DNA of 28,726 nucleotides from a virus. Under the pieces are notes generated by a model. The model did no database searches. It was not told the DNA's origin and was given only the letters and a program-made list of their open reading frames with translations. How positions within the stretch are numbered: the first letter of the stretch is position 1; each line of letters opens with the position of its first letter. Below are positions 1 through 6,040 of the stretch, one piece after another. The DNA lies in IMG/VR virus record IMGVR_UViG_3300033156_000660, positions 1-28,726 of that record; one strand, written 5' to 3'. A program made the position numbers and the translations under genes.

Positions 1-599
1 ATGCGCATCTGCACTATGCTGGGAACCAATCCTAGCACTCCTGCCAGCATGCCATACTGCCGGCTTGCGTCCAGGATAGGCTTCAGCTGCTGCTCACCCA
101 AACGCAGCTCGTTACCAACCACTTCCTTGACGTCTCCGGGAACTCTAACTAGAGTAACCTGAAAGAGCTCACGAGCGGCATCTACCAGCCCCTTGGTTTT
201 GGCTTCTTCTCGCTCGAATCGTCTACGTGCTTTCTCGTTATCGTAGGCGGTATCCACCGAAGGCACTCGGTTTATGCCTGCATCGGTAAACGCTTTCTCG
301 TACAGCCGACATGCCATGCGCAGGGCCGCTTCCTTCTCTGCATCGACCGACGTACCCTCAGCGAGTCGTTGTGCCTTCTCTACCTTATCGGCACGCAGGT
401 GCTGCTGAACGGCAGGGCTTAGAGCAGCCAACTTCTGCCACTCCGTAACCGCAGAGGTGAGACAGGCAATCCGGCTGAGTATGTTAGGAGAGGCACAGGC
501 GGTGTAATCGATTGTCTTCTGCAGCGTTCGCCTGTTAAGTTTGGGTACCTTAAACTTGATCTTCGGTACCTGCTTGGGACTGTAACTGTAGTGTGGCAT
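1..599 (-). CDS. Hypothetical protein, truncated by the left window edge
   Basis: An open frame starts at ATG 599-597, with AAAGGAGG at about 605-612 in good position, and stays open for 199 codons to the window edge, so the C-terminus is missing. The protein begins MPHYSYSPKQ. It then has a lysine-rich stretch and a mostly helical, charged body (KARRRFEREEAKTK near residue 130). I do not recognise the family. It is the last visible gene of the leftward arm, 99 bases downstream of a vWA gene. Phage vWA proteins often sit beside a MoxR/CobS-type AAA+ ATPase and helical partners, so this may belong to such a set. That is inference from context only. The long frame and good ribosome binding site make it a real gene. 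Confidence 0.75.
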   Translation of the reverse strand, partial: MPHYSYSPKQVPKIKFKVPKLNRRTLQKTIDYTACASPNILSRIACLTSAVTEWQKLAALSPAVQQHLRADKVEKAQRLAEGTSVDAEKEAALRMACRLYEKAFTDAGINRVPSVDTAYDNEKARRRFEREEAKTKGLVDAARELFQVTLVRVPGDVKEVVGNELRLGEQQLKPILDASRQYGMLAGVLGLVPSIVQMR

Positions 600-663
600 G
601 CGTGCCTCCTTTCTTCGATGGGTCCTGTCATCGTCAGGTACGGTAGGACCAGCTTCCGTACGA

Positions 664-689
664 CCTAAGACTCGTTGACGAGTCTTAGG
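664..689 (-). other. Perfect inverted repeat between two leftward genes
   Basis: Two 11-base arms (CCTAAGACTCG and its complement) flank a 4-base loop, just past the stop of the vWA gene at 699. The leftward transcript would form a stable hairpin here. No run of U follows on that strand, so it is not a classic intrinsic terminator. An mRNA-stabilising or processing hairpin is an alternative. Confidence 0.5.
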
Positions 690-698
690 TTTCGACTG

Positions 699-1655
699 TC
701 ATGCAGTAAGCAGCTTGCGACGTGCGGCTTCCACGAACCGTTCCTCGAACTCTCGCTCGTTCGTTACTACGACGAACTCACCCCCCGTCTTCTCGCAAAC
801 GGTTCGCAAAATACCGTTAGCCCAGTAGCTATTCCCAATATGTATGTAGTCGAGCACTACGTGGGCCTGCTTGAAGGCGCCTACCCATTTGCCCAAGCCG
901 CGCACGTTATCTTCACCGTCCGAGACGACGACGATGTGGTGCACGAAGATTTCCGACGGCCGCAGATTGATCGCGTCAAAGGCTGCGTGCAGTGCCCGCA
1001 GGATCTTCGTGCCACCGGAGATTTGCAGTGCATCAATGGCGCCATTGAGTTCGTCTTCGACACTGGAAGCCACGTTCCGGCTATCAAATATCATCGTCGG
1101 GTCGTGGTTGAACATAATCGCGACCACGTCCGCATCGGGATACTTGGTCAACCGGTGCATGATCTCTTGCCGTCCAAGTCGGCGGACGAGATCAATCTTC
1201 CTTGGCGGTTTCTTTGTATGCTTCTCCCACCGGATCTCGACCTTGTACCGACCGATCAGGTCCATAGCAATGATCTGATCCTTTGCCCAATCGGCAGGCC
1301 GACTTGCCAAGATGGTCGCATCGGCGCCCACAGCTGCTGCAGCTACCTTGCGAAGTACTGCATCGTTTGCCAGCTCCAGGACTGCCACGGGATCGCCTTG
1401 CTGTGCCGCCTCCCATGTGTCTCGTGCTTTGATGCAGTCATCGTAGAACTGATTGATGACTGCATCACTCCAAACGTATTGGTCCGTCAGGTTCTCGCCA
1501 ACACGATCACTCATCGACCACGAGATATCAAACAGGAAGACCAGCTTGGCCTTGCCTTCAAGGTCGCTTGCACCGAGCTTGGAAGTTGCCGTTTGTGGTT
1601 TCTCGTTGGTATGTAGTGTCAACGAGGTGTTGCGCAGATCTATTGCGTTCTCCAT
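699..1655 (-). CDS. von Willebrand factor A (vWA) domain protein
   Basis: This is a 318-residue protein when started at ATG 1655, which has GGGAGGT 7 bases upstream. An in-frame TTG at 1679 would add 8 residues but lacks such a site. The metal-ion-dependent adhesion site is complete: DxSxS at residues 43-47 (DISWS), a threonine in SGGTK at about 216, and the aspartate of VVVSDGEDN at about 246. About 110 residues separate DxSxS from the next core strand, much longer than in a minimal vWA domain, so there is probably an inserted helical subdomain. Bacterial and phage vWA proteins of this kind usually work with MoxR or CobS-like AAA+ ATPases as adaptors or chaperones. No such ATPase is in the window. 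The substrate is unknown. Confidence 0.82.
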   Translation of the reverse strand: MENAIDLRNTSLTLHTNEKPQTATSKLGASDLEGKAKLVFLFDISWSMSDRVGENLTDQYVWSDAVINQFYDDCIKARDTWEAAQQGDPVAVLELANDAVLRKVAAAAVGADATILASRPADWAKDQIIAMDLIGRYKVEIRWEKHTKKPPRKIDLVRRLGRQEIMHRLTKYPDADVVAIMFNHDPTMIFDSRNVASSVEDELNGAIDALQISGGTKILRALHAAFDAINLRPSEIFVHHIVVVSDGEDNVRGLGKWVGAFKQAHVVLDYIHIGNSYWANGILRTVCEKTGGEFVVVTNEREFEERFVEAARRKLLTA

Positions 1656-1679
1656 AGCTGTTACCTCCCGACGCCCCAA

Positions 1680-1871
1680 CTAACAGGGGCGTTTCGTCCC
1701 GGTCTCATCAGGGGAGGTCCGGGCATGAAGTACGTATCCGCACTCCCCGCAGACATCGGCATCTGCGTATCGCCAGACACGAACTTTCCACTTCCTGGCT
1801 CGTGCCCGACTCGGACATGCCGGCGAAGGGCACCACCGAAAGATGTTAGTCCTCTTCGGCTTTCTGATCAC
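1680..1871 (-). CDS. Small zinc-ribbon-like protein
   Basis: This 63-residue basic protein starts at GTG 1871. It overlaps the upstream stop in a GTGA arrangement and has GGGAGGTGG just upstream, so translation is probably coupled. Cysteines at 14 and 19 (CPSPAC) and at 41 and 44 (CGEC) form two knuckles about 21 residues apart, as in zinc ribbons. The N-terminus is rich in Lys and Arg. A nucleic-acid-binding or protein-contact role is plausible, but I cannot name the family. Confidence 0.65.
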   Translation of the reverse strand: MIRKPKRTNIFRWCPSPACPSRARARKWKVRVWRYADADVCGECGYVLHARTSPDETGTKRPC

Positions 1872-2227
1872 TTCACCACCTCCCGAAAATGCTCATCGAA
1901 AGCCCGCCCGGAGGGTAGATGGATCAACAGTTGATCCTTCCGGGCATCATAGGTAACCCGGAACGTTCTCGGGAGGGCATGGTATTGGGTTGCAACCGCT
2001 CGGATGAAATCAAAGACGGTAGACCCGATCCGCCAGTCCAGCGCTCTCTCGAAGATGGCCAATCCCAGATTGTTCTCGGCGCAGTCGCCATTGAAAGTAT
2101 CCTTCAACTGCTCTTCCGTGGTGGGGCTTTGGGTGATAAGCCAGTGGGTAAGGTCTTTGGCATGCCGAACGGTACCATCATGCATGGCGCTGAGCACAGC
2201 TTTCGGAGTGACCGTGATGTCTAGCAT
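1868..2227 (-). CDS. Hypothetical protein
   Basis: The protein has 119 residues from ATG 2227, which has GGAAAGGAGA 11 bases upstream. A longer frame to 2284 would run into the conserved leader repeat and is unlikely. The sequence begins MLDITVTPKAVLSAMHDGTV and ends in a strand-rich segment (FRVTYDARKDQLLIHLPSG). I see no catalytic motif or membrane segment. It is the third gene preceded by the repeated leader (2228-2303), and its stop overlaps the zinc-ribbon gene by four bases. Confidence 0.7.
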   Translation of the reverse strand: MLDITVTPKAVLSAMHDGTVRHAKDLTHWLITQSPTTEEQLKDTFNGDCAENNLGLAIFERALDWRIGSTVFDFIRAVATQYHALPRTFRVTYDARKDQLLIHLPSGRAFDEHFREVVK

Positions 2228-2303
2228 TTTGCTTCGTCTCCTTTCCGACTCTGTGTTTCTCATCCGGGGCTTGTCACCCGGCAATGGCCCATTAGGAAAG
2301 GAG
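2228..2303 (-). promoter_or_regulatory. Repeated structured leader, copy 3
   Basis: This copy of a 73-76 base leader lies directly upstream of the gene starting at 2227. In the leftward mRNA its 5' part, CUCCUUUCC (complement of 2295-2303), is perfectly complementary to the ribosome binding region GGAAAGGAG (complement of 2238-2246). Between them lies a small hairpin with arms at 2277-2281 and 2264-2268 (CCGGG/CCCGG) and an 8-base loop. The same 5' arm can instead pair with sequence further upstream (arms 2304-2310 and 2316-2322, extendable). That upstream arm overlaps the end of the previous gene. Two mutually exclusive folds are therefore possible, consistent with translational control. The function is inferred. 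Confidence 0.55.
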
Positions 2304-2311
2304 GTGCGGCG

Positions 2312-2731
2312 CTATGCCGTACTTCCTTTCAGGTTGTCAAACCGTGCTGCAACTCGCGGATAGAGGTCCTGGATAATCGTCCGTAGGAAGGTCGCCGGAA
2401 TGCTGAGCTCGTTGGCAGCACGATCGATCTCTTCCCAGGAGCGACACTTGTCGCCCCAAGTGCCCCGCCGCGGGTCCAACATCTGAATGCTATGCTGTGG
2501 GTCCAACATCCAAACGCCACGAACCTTGGGGGCCAGGACCAGACGGTAAGTGGTCCAATTCCACTTGTCCAGCCCCTCATGTTGCCTCTCGGCTATGGTG
2601 CACCAGTTGTCAACATCTTCCCCATAGAAGCGCATCCATTCCTCCTGATCCTCACGAAACAGGACCAGATATGGATAACGACCACCAGGGAGACGTCCCT
2701 CACGGTAGACGATCTTGTTCAGGCGGTTCAT
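2312..2731 (-). CDS. Hypothetical protein
   Basis: The protein has 139 residues from ATG 2731, with GGAAGGAGATCAAG just upstream. It is rich in Trp and Arg and contains EEWMRFYGEDVDNW, repeated MLDP motifs (VWMLDPQHSIQMLDPRRG, residues about 73-90) and a helical C-terminus. I recognise no domain. It is preceded by leader copy 2. Its own 3' end (GGAAGTACGGC) forms one arm of the alternative hairpin of leader copy 3. Confidence 0.7.
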   Translation of the reverse strand: MNRLNKIVYREGRLPGGRYPYLVLFREDQEEWMRFYGEDVDNWCTIAERQHEGLDKWNWTTYRLVLAPKVRGVWMLDPQHSIQMLDPRRGTWGDKCRSWEEIDRAANELSIPATFLRTIIQDLYPRVAARFDNLKGSTA

Positions 2732-2806
2732 CTTGATCTCCTTCCCGGCTCTGCATTTCCCATCCGAGACTTGCCACTCGGCAACGGTTGCATTAGGAAA
2801 GGGAGA
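2732..2806 (-). promoter_or_regulatory. Repeated structured leader, copy 2
   Basis: This is the second leader copy, upstream of the gene starting at 2731. The central hairpin arms are CCGAG/CTCGG (2777-2781 and 2764-2768) around an 8-base loop. The mRNA segment UCUCCCUUUCC (complement of 2796-2806) can pair with the ribosome binding region GGGAAGGAGA, with one G-U pair and one bulged C. An upstream alternative hairpin has arms at 2804-2811 and 2827-2834 (AGAGGCAC and its complement). Conserved blocks shared with the other copies include TAATG and CAGAGCC before the binding site. Confidence 0.55.
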
Positions 2807-2853
2807 GGCACGGCATTATTGTTCCAGTGCCTCTTCCAATCAGATCCAACTGC

Positions 2854-3207
2854 TCACTTCTTGGCGTTGAATTTCTTGGCTTCTTCAACCACGGTCTCCC
2901 ACGTAACCTCCGTAGGAGCCTCGGTACTAGGGATGCCTTGCAGCTGGCACAGGCAGGACTTGAGGGCAGCATACTTTGCTATCAGGTTATCGATTGTCGC
3001 CCCGCGCCCCTGAACGACTCCCAGCTCGTTGGGTACGTACGCGTCCAGGTTCCGAAGACGATTGGCTTCCTGACTTAGAGTCTCTGCCAAGTCGTACAAG
3101 ACGTTAATGAGTGTTTCACGCGTAGCAGCGATCTCGTTTGAGATGTTGTACTGTACCTGCAGCATCTGGCTTTGGGTGGTATGCCAGAGGGGTTGGTCCT
3201 TGTTCAT
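2854..3207 (-). CDS. Hypothetical helical protein
   Basis: The protein has 117 residues from ATG 3207, with AAAGGAGATCAAG upstream. An extension to 3267 would translate the leader repeat and is rejected. It begins MNKDQPLWHTTQSQMLQVQY and is mainly helical with heptad-like spacing (ETLINVLYDLAETLSQEANR, residues about 31-50), so a small coiled coil is likely. The end is lysine-rich. I do not recognise the family. It is the first gene downstream of the structured non-coding block and carries leader copy 1. Confidence 0.7.
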   Translation of the reverse strand: MNKDQPLWHTTQSQMLQVQYNISNEIAATRETLINVLYDLAETLSQEANRLRNLDAYVPNELGVVQGRGATIDNLIAKYAALKSCLCQLQGIPSTEAPTEVTWETVVEEAKKFNAKK

Positions 3208-3280
3208 CTTGATCTCCTTTCTGGCTCTGTGTTTCTCACTCGAGGCTTGCCACTCGACGACGGCCACATTAGGAAAGGAG
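3208..3280 (-). promoter_or_regulatory. Repeated structured leader, copy 1
   Basis: This is the first leader copy met by leftward transcription. The central hairpin arms are TCGAG/CTCGA (3253-3257 and 3240-3244) with an 8-base loop. Compared with the other copies the outer pair is T-A instead of C-G, which keeps pairing. CUCCUUUC (complement of 3273-3280) is complementary to GAAAGGAG (complement of 3214-3221), which contains the ribosome binding site of the gene at 3207. A competing upstream hairpin has arms at 3277-3282 and 3291-3296 (GGAGGC/GCCTCC). Confidence 0.55.
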
Positions 3281-3803
3281 GCAACTTCCTGCCTCCTCGC
3301 CGTAGGTCAGTATGATAGCGAATTCCGTGCAGCTTTGGCCGGTCCTTCGCTTTGGCCATACGGGTCCTGCCTACTCGCTATCTAGGATAACTCAGGGGAC
3401 GATGCCGACCGGGCTGGGTACCGGTGGTGTGCCGTCTCTCAGCAGGTCGCTCCCGTATGGGAGCTTCTCCGGCTCTCGCCTTACGGTTCGGCGGAAGGCC
3501 ACAACCTTCCGGCGGGCTTGGAGGCGGACGCGCCTCTTACTCCCCGACTCCCCGGGCGCTTAGTTCCGGCTCCTTCTCTCGCGGCGCCTACGATCACCGT
3601 ACCGCAACGGCTTTGGGCGGACCCGCCGGTCTTGCCGGCCATCGTCTTTCAAACCCGGTTGCCGATATTCGCGCTCACCGTCTGGGCAGCCTGACTGAGT
3701 TCCAGCCGGATATGCTGATGTCAAAGACCACTGGAGGCCCTGCAGGAGAGGAGGACCGCTCTTGAAGCGCCTCCTTGTCCTTCCTGACCTCCTGTCCTAC
3801 CAT
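3281..3803 (-). ncRNA. Candidate large structured RNA (GC-rich non-coding block)
   Basis: No convincing gene lies here. The block is more GC-rich than its surroundings and full of local inverted repeats: 3314-3321 with 3375-3382 (8 bp), 3449-3454 with 3459-3464, 3493-3498 with 3505-3510, 3521-3526 with 3531-3536, 3625-3629 with 3635-3639, and 3750-3754 with 3770-3774 with a nested 4 bp stem. Phages are known to carry large ornate RNAs such as GOLLD and ROOL, and this has that general character. I cannot match it to any family. The leftward strand is preferred because a TATAAT element lies just upstream and both flanking genes are leftward. Confidence 0.35.
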
Positions 3804-3809
3804 GCTTCT

Positions 3810-3815
3810 ATTATA
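3810..3815 (-). promoter_or_regulatory. Possible -10 element for the structured RNA or left-end genes
   Basis: TATAAT lies on the leftward strand inside the palindrome TATTATATAATA (3809-3820), in an AT-rich patch. A transcript would begin near 3803, at the edge of the GC-rich block. No good -35 hexamer is seen at 16-18 bases, so an activator or a phage-specific sigma would be needed. The palindrome also gives TATAAT on the other strand. Confidence 0.35.
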
Positions 3816-4121
3816 TAATACCCTGATTAACTTTTTCTCACCGATTTACTCGGTTGATAATAAAGGAGTTAGCCATCCTCCGTACCCGCCCATCGTGGCG
3901 TCAGCTCGCCCAAACAGCCCTATAACTCGTTGAAAACAAACATATTTATACACCCTCCAGGAAAACCCCGTAGCCGTCTGCATGGGAGAGTGGAGAACTT
4001 CCGGCACCTTGGCCCTCCAGGAGCCCGGTTCTAGGCGCTTATCTCCGCCTGAACGCCCGTTCCATGCGCGCCCGGTCTCTTTATGCCTGCGGGGGAGCTT
4101 GGGCGACTCTTAGCGGAGAAA
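3816..4121. other. Intergenic region with no gene recognised
   Basis: About 300 bases follow the QueC stop. They hold a short hairpin (ACCGA/TCGGT near 3840-3855), an AT-rich stretch around 3927-3952 and GC-rich sequence near 4020-4100. I find only short, poorly supported frames, no tRNA and no clear terminator. Confidence 0.4.
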
Positions 4122-5108
4122 TTACGCATCGGGTGCCCAGTAGATGAGCTCCTGTGGGGGCGTACGACCCTTCCGTCGTTCTCGCGCAACGGCTTCACGG
4201 AAGACCTCGGTTGTGTGGGGAGGCACCTCAAAACGATTGACCCACTGAACGTACTGACCTAGATGCATGTAGGCCAAGGCGAGTTTGGCACATGCGTAGC
4301 AGTTGCCACATTGCCGGCGATCTCTCGAGTAGCAGGTCGTGGTCTTGAGGAGGACCTGTTGCGCATCGTCGCAGTTTTCCAGGAACCATCGCATGGTGTC
4401 GGCTTTCGTCAGATGCTGAAACGGCGACTCGACACGCATGGGGCGCTTGTAGGCTTGTGAAAGCAGTTCGCTCATCCACCAGAAGAATTTACGACACTTA
4501 TCCAAGGCGGCACCTGGACCATCATCAACCTTACGGTAGTTTGCGATGATCCAGATTGTGTCGCCATAGCGTGCCGCCAGAGAAGCCAAGAAGGCATTGC
4601 GCGCCGGAACAATGTATCCTTCCGGAAGACGTTCATTCGGACGAACCAACGGTTTGGTCAGCTCCAGTTCTACCTGCGTACCCGTATGACGTACAAGGTA
4701 GTCTTGCAGCGATTTTACAACAGCTACCTCCTTCTCTGAACACCACCCATAGTTCACCGTAACGGTAACAAGGTTGTGGGGCATGTATTGCAGTTTGCGA
4801 AGTGCCCAGGCCAGCGCAATGGTAGAATCGACGCCGCCACTGTAGCAGACGGCTACACGGCCACCAGGTGGCGCCGTGATGCCTGACCAACGCTCCTGCA
4901 TGGGTATGTCCTGCGAGGAACCTGGTTCTAGTCTGACGTTTCTACCAAGTTGCCATTGAGCAAATGCTTCTACTTCCTTGTACAGCTCCTTAGGACAATC
5001 TGGCGCAACGAATGCCTCGTCTCCTGTAATCCCGGCCCGAACAACGTTGTAGAACGTCTCGGCAAGTTTAGGCTTTCGACAAGGAGCACTAGGACCTTCC
5101 TGCCACAT
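4122..5108 (-). CDS. queC: QueC-like 7-cyano-7-deazaguanine synthase
   Basis: QueC converts 7-carboxy-7-deazaguanine to preQ0 using ATP and ammonia. The 328-residue protein starts at ATG 5108, which has AAAGGAGGT upstream. It has the PP-loop SGGVDS at residues 90-95, a PARN motif at 168-171 and four C-terminal cysteines (259, 267, 270, 273; C-x7-C-x2-C-x2-C) matching the zinc site of QueC. It is about 100 residues longer than typical QueC, mainly through an N-terminal extension of about 85 residues of unknown role. A FolE and a DpdA-like enzyme lie on the other arm, which fits a DNA 7-deazaguanine pathway. Its start overlaps the HAD gene by 20 bases. Another PP-loop ATPase is possible, but the cysteine pattern argues for QueC. 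Confidence 0.8.
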   Translation of the reverse strand: MWQEGPSAPCRKPKLAETFYNVVRAGITGDEAFVAPDCPKELYKEVEAFAQWQLGRNVRLEPGSSQDIPMQERWSGITAPPGGRVAVCYSGGVDSTIALAWALRKLQYMPHNLVTVTVNYGWCSEKEVAVVKSLQDYLVRHTGTQVELELTKPLVRPNERLPEGYIVPARNAFLASLAARYGDTIWIIANYRKVDDGPGAALDKCRKFFWWMSELLSQAYKRPMRVESPFQHLTKADTMRWFLENCDDAQQVLLKTTTCYSRDRRQCGNCYACAKLALAYMHLGQYVQWVNRFEVPPHTTEVFREAVARERRKGRTPPQELIYWAPDA

Positions 5109-5574
5109 GTTGTGACCTCCTTTGAACGGTAATTCTCTCGCACCCGGATCGGTTACATAGGTAGATTTCCGTATCCGGTCTGATGGCATGATACGCTTCA
5201 AGGTATCTTTCCTGATCGTCGTAAGCCAGAACCTTCTTCCATGTACGTATCCCCAGCAGGATGTTGAATACTTGTTGCTTAAAGGCCGTACTCTTCTCGT
5301 AAGCAATTTGATCAGGACGCATCAACAACCATTGCACCCAATCCAACCCGTGCTTCTGCATCCAGCGTTGCGTGACGGCGCGTAAGCTTTCTACCCGTGC
5401 TGTCAACACTGCAACCTGATAGTCCTTGTTGCGTTGCCGTTGTAGACGTTCTAAGGCATGTGCTATGGGAAGGTCCTTCAACAATGCTTCTCCGTTGATT
5501 GGGAAATCCGGTTCCGTGCGTCGGTGATCATTATCGACTAAGCAGCCATCTAAATCCCAGCAGCTTAATATCAT
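5089..5574 (-). CDS. HAD-family phosphatase
   Basis: The 161-residue protein begins MILSCWDLDGCLVDND. The DxD motif (D7, D9) supplies the nucleophile and acid of HAD phosphatases. AVLTAR (motif II, about residues 54-59), later lysines and AYDDQERY (motif IV, near residue 117) complete the fold. The compact form with an LTAR motif resembles the 3'-phosphatase domain of phage polynucleotide kinase and small phage nucleotide phosphatases. DNA-end or nucleotide dephosphorylation is therefore plausible but unproven. It starts in an ATGA overlap with the nuclease gene upstream, which suggests co-translation with the repair cluster. Confidence 0.72.
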   Translation of the reverse strand: MILSCWDLDGCLVDNDHRRTEPDFPINGEALLKDLPIAHALERLQRQRNKDYQVAVLTARVESLRAVTQRWMQKHGLDWVQWLLMRPDQIAYEKSTAFKQQVFNILLGIRTWKKVLAYDDQERYLEAYHAIRPDTEIYLCNRSGCERITVQRRSQHVAGRS

Positions 5575-6038
5575 TCTACTGATTTGCTCCTAGCTAGGAA
5601 ATCCTCGAAGATCATCATGACCAGCGCTTTACCGCGCCAGTAGAACTGTAGATGCTCTAACGTATTGTGTAACCGGAACCCGTGGATCTGTGTCTTGGGA
5701 ACTACTACGTAGGTTGTTGTGTAGTTGCCCCGCAGCACAAGCAACGGCGTACGTTGCTCGATCTTTGCTTCCTCGAATGTCTGTTCCAGCCACTGGTTCA
5801 TTAGTTTGCTCATGGGTAACACATGCGCTAAGGTCCACGCCTTCGAGTGTTTGCACTCGACGAGGTAAGGAAACCTTCTGCGTAGGGCCTCCCCCATGAC
5901 GATATCTCCCTTCTCGTGATGGCCACCACTCAAAGGTGTCCGGTAACAATCTTTCGCTCCCGCTGAAAATGTCTTACGGATCATGGAAGCTACTTTGCGT
6001 TCGAAAGAGCTACCTTTTTGTTTTGAGTACCTTCCCAA
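5571..6038 (-). CDS. PD-(D/E)xK nuclease, Holliday-junction-resolvase-like
   Basis: The 155-residue protein starts at TTG 6038, with GGGAGGTG upstream inside the end of the SbcDC gene. Key residues are E13 in KGSSFERKV, D45 in GDIV, and E61 and K63 in VECK. This is the E...D...ExK pattern of PD-(D/E)xK nucleases. The N-terminal FERKV helix and the GDI/ECK spacing resemble archaeal Hjc and phage resolvases. Placed directly after the SbcDC fusion and with RecA and UvsW in the same arm, it probably resolves or trims recombination intermediates. The exact substrate cannot be read from the sequence. Confidence 0.68.
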   Translation of the reverse strand: MGRYSKQKGSSFERKVASMIRKTFSAGAKDCYRTPLSGGHHEKGDIVMGEALRRRFPYLVECKHSKAWTLAHVLPMSKLMNQWLEQTFEEAKIEQRTPLLVLRGNYTTTYVVVPKTQIHGFRLHNTLEHLQFYWRGKALVMMIFEDFLARSKSVE

Positions 6039-6040
6039 TG

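Noticed and set aside
675-1616. Long rightward frame of 313 codons
   Set aside because: It lies antisense to the vWA gene, whose motifs and ribosome binding site are clear. It shows no recognisable domain.
2228-3280. CRISPR array
   Set aside because: The three repeats are about 480-505 bases apart with genes between them, and they vary with compensating changes, unlike CRISPR repeats.
3424-3765. Rightward 113-codon frame in the GC-rich non-coding block
   Set aside because: It has no ribosome binding site, is against the direction of neighbouring genes and covers many inverted repeats. High GC alone can keep it open.
3600-4100. tRNA or tmRNA gene
   Set aside because: I looked for T-arm and acceptor patterns on both strands and found no complete cloverleaf, nor tmRNA-like ends.
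5109-5306. Upstream extension of the QueC-like gene
   Set aside because: It would overlap the HAD gene by over 200 bases. ATG 5108 has a strong AAAGGAGGT site.
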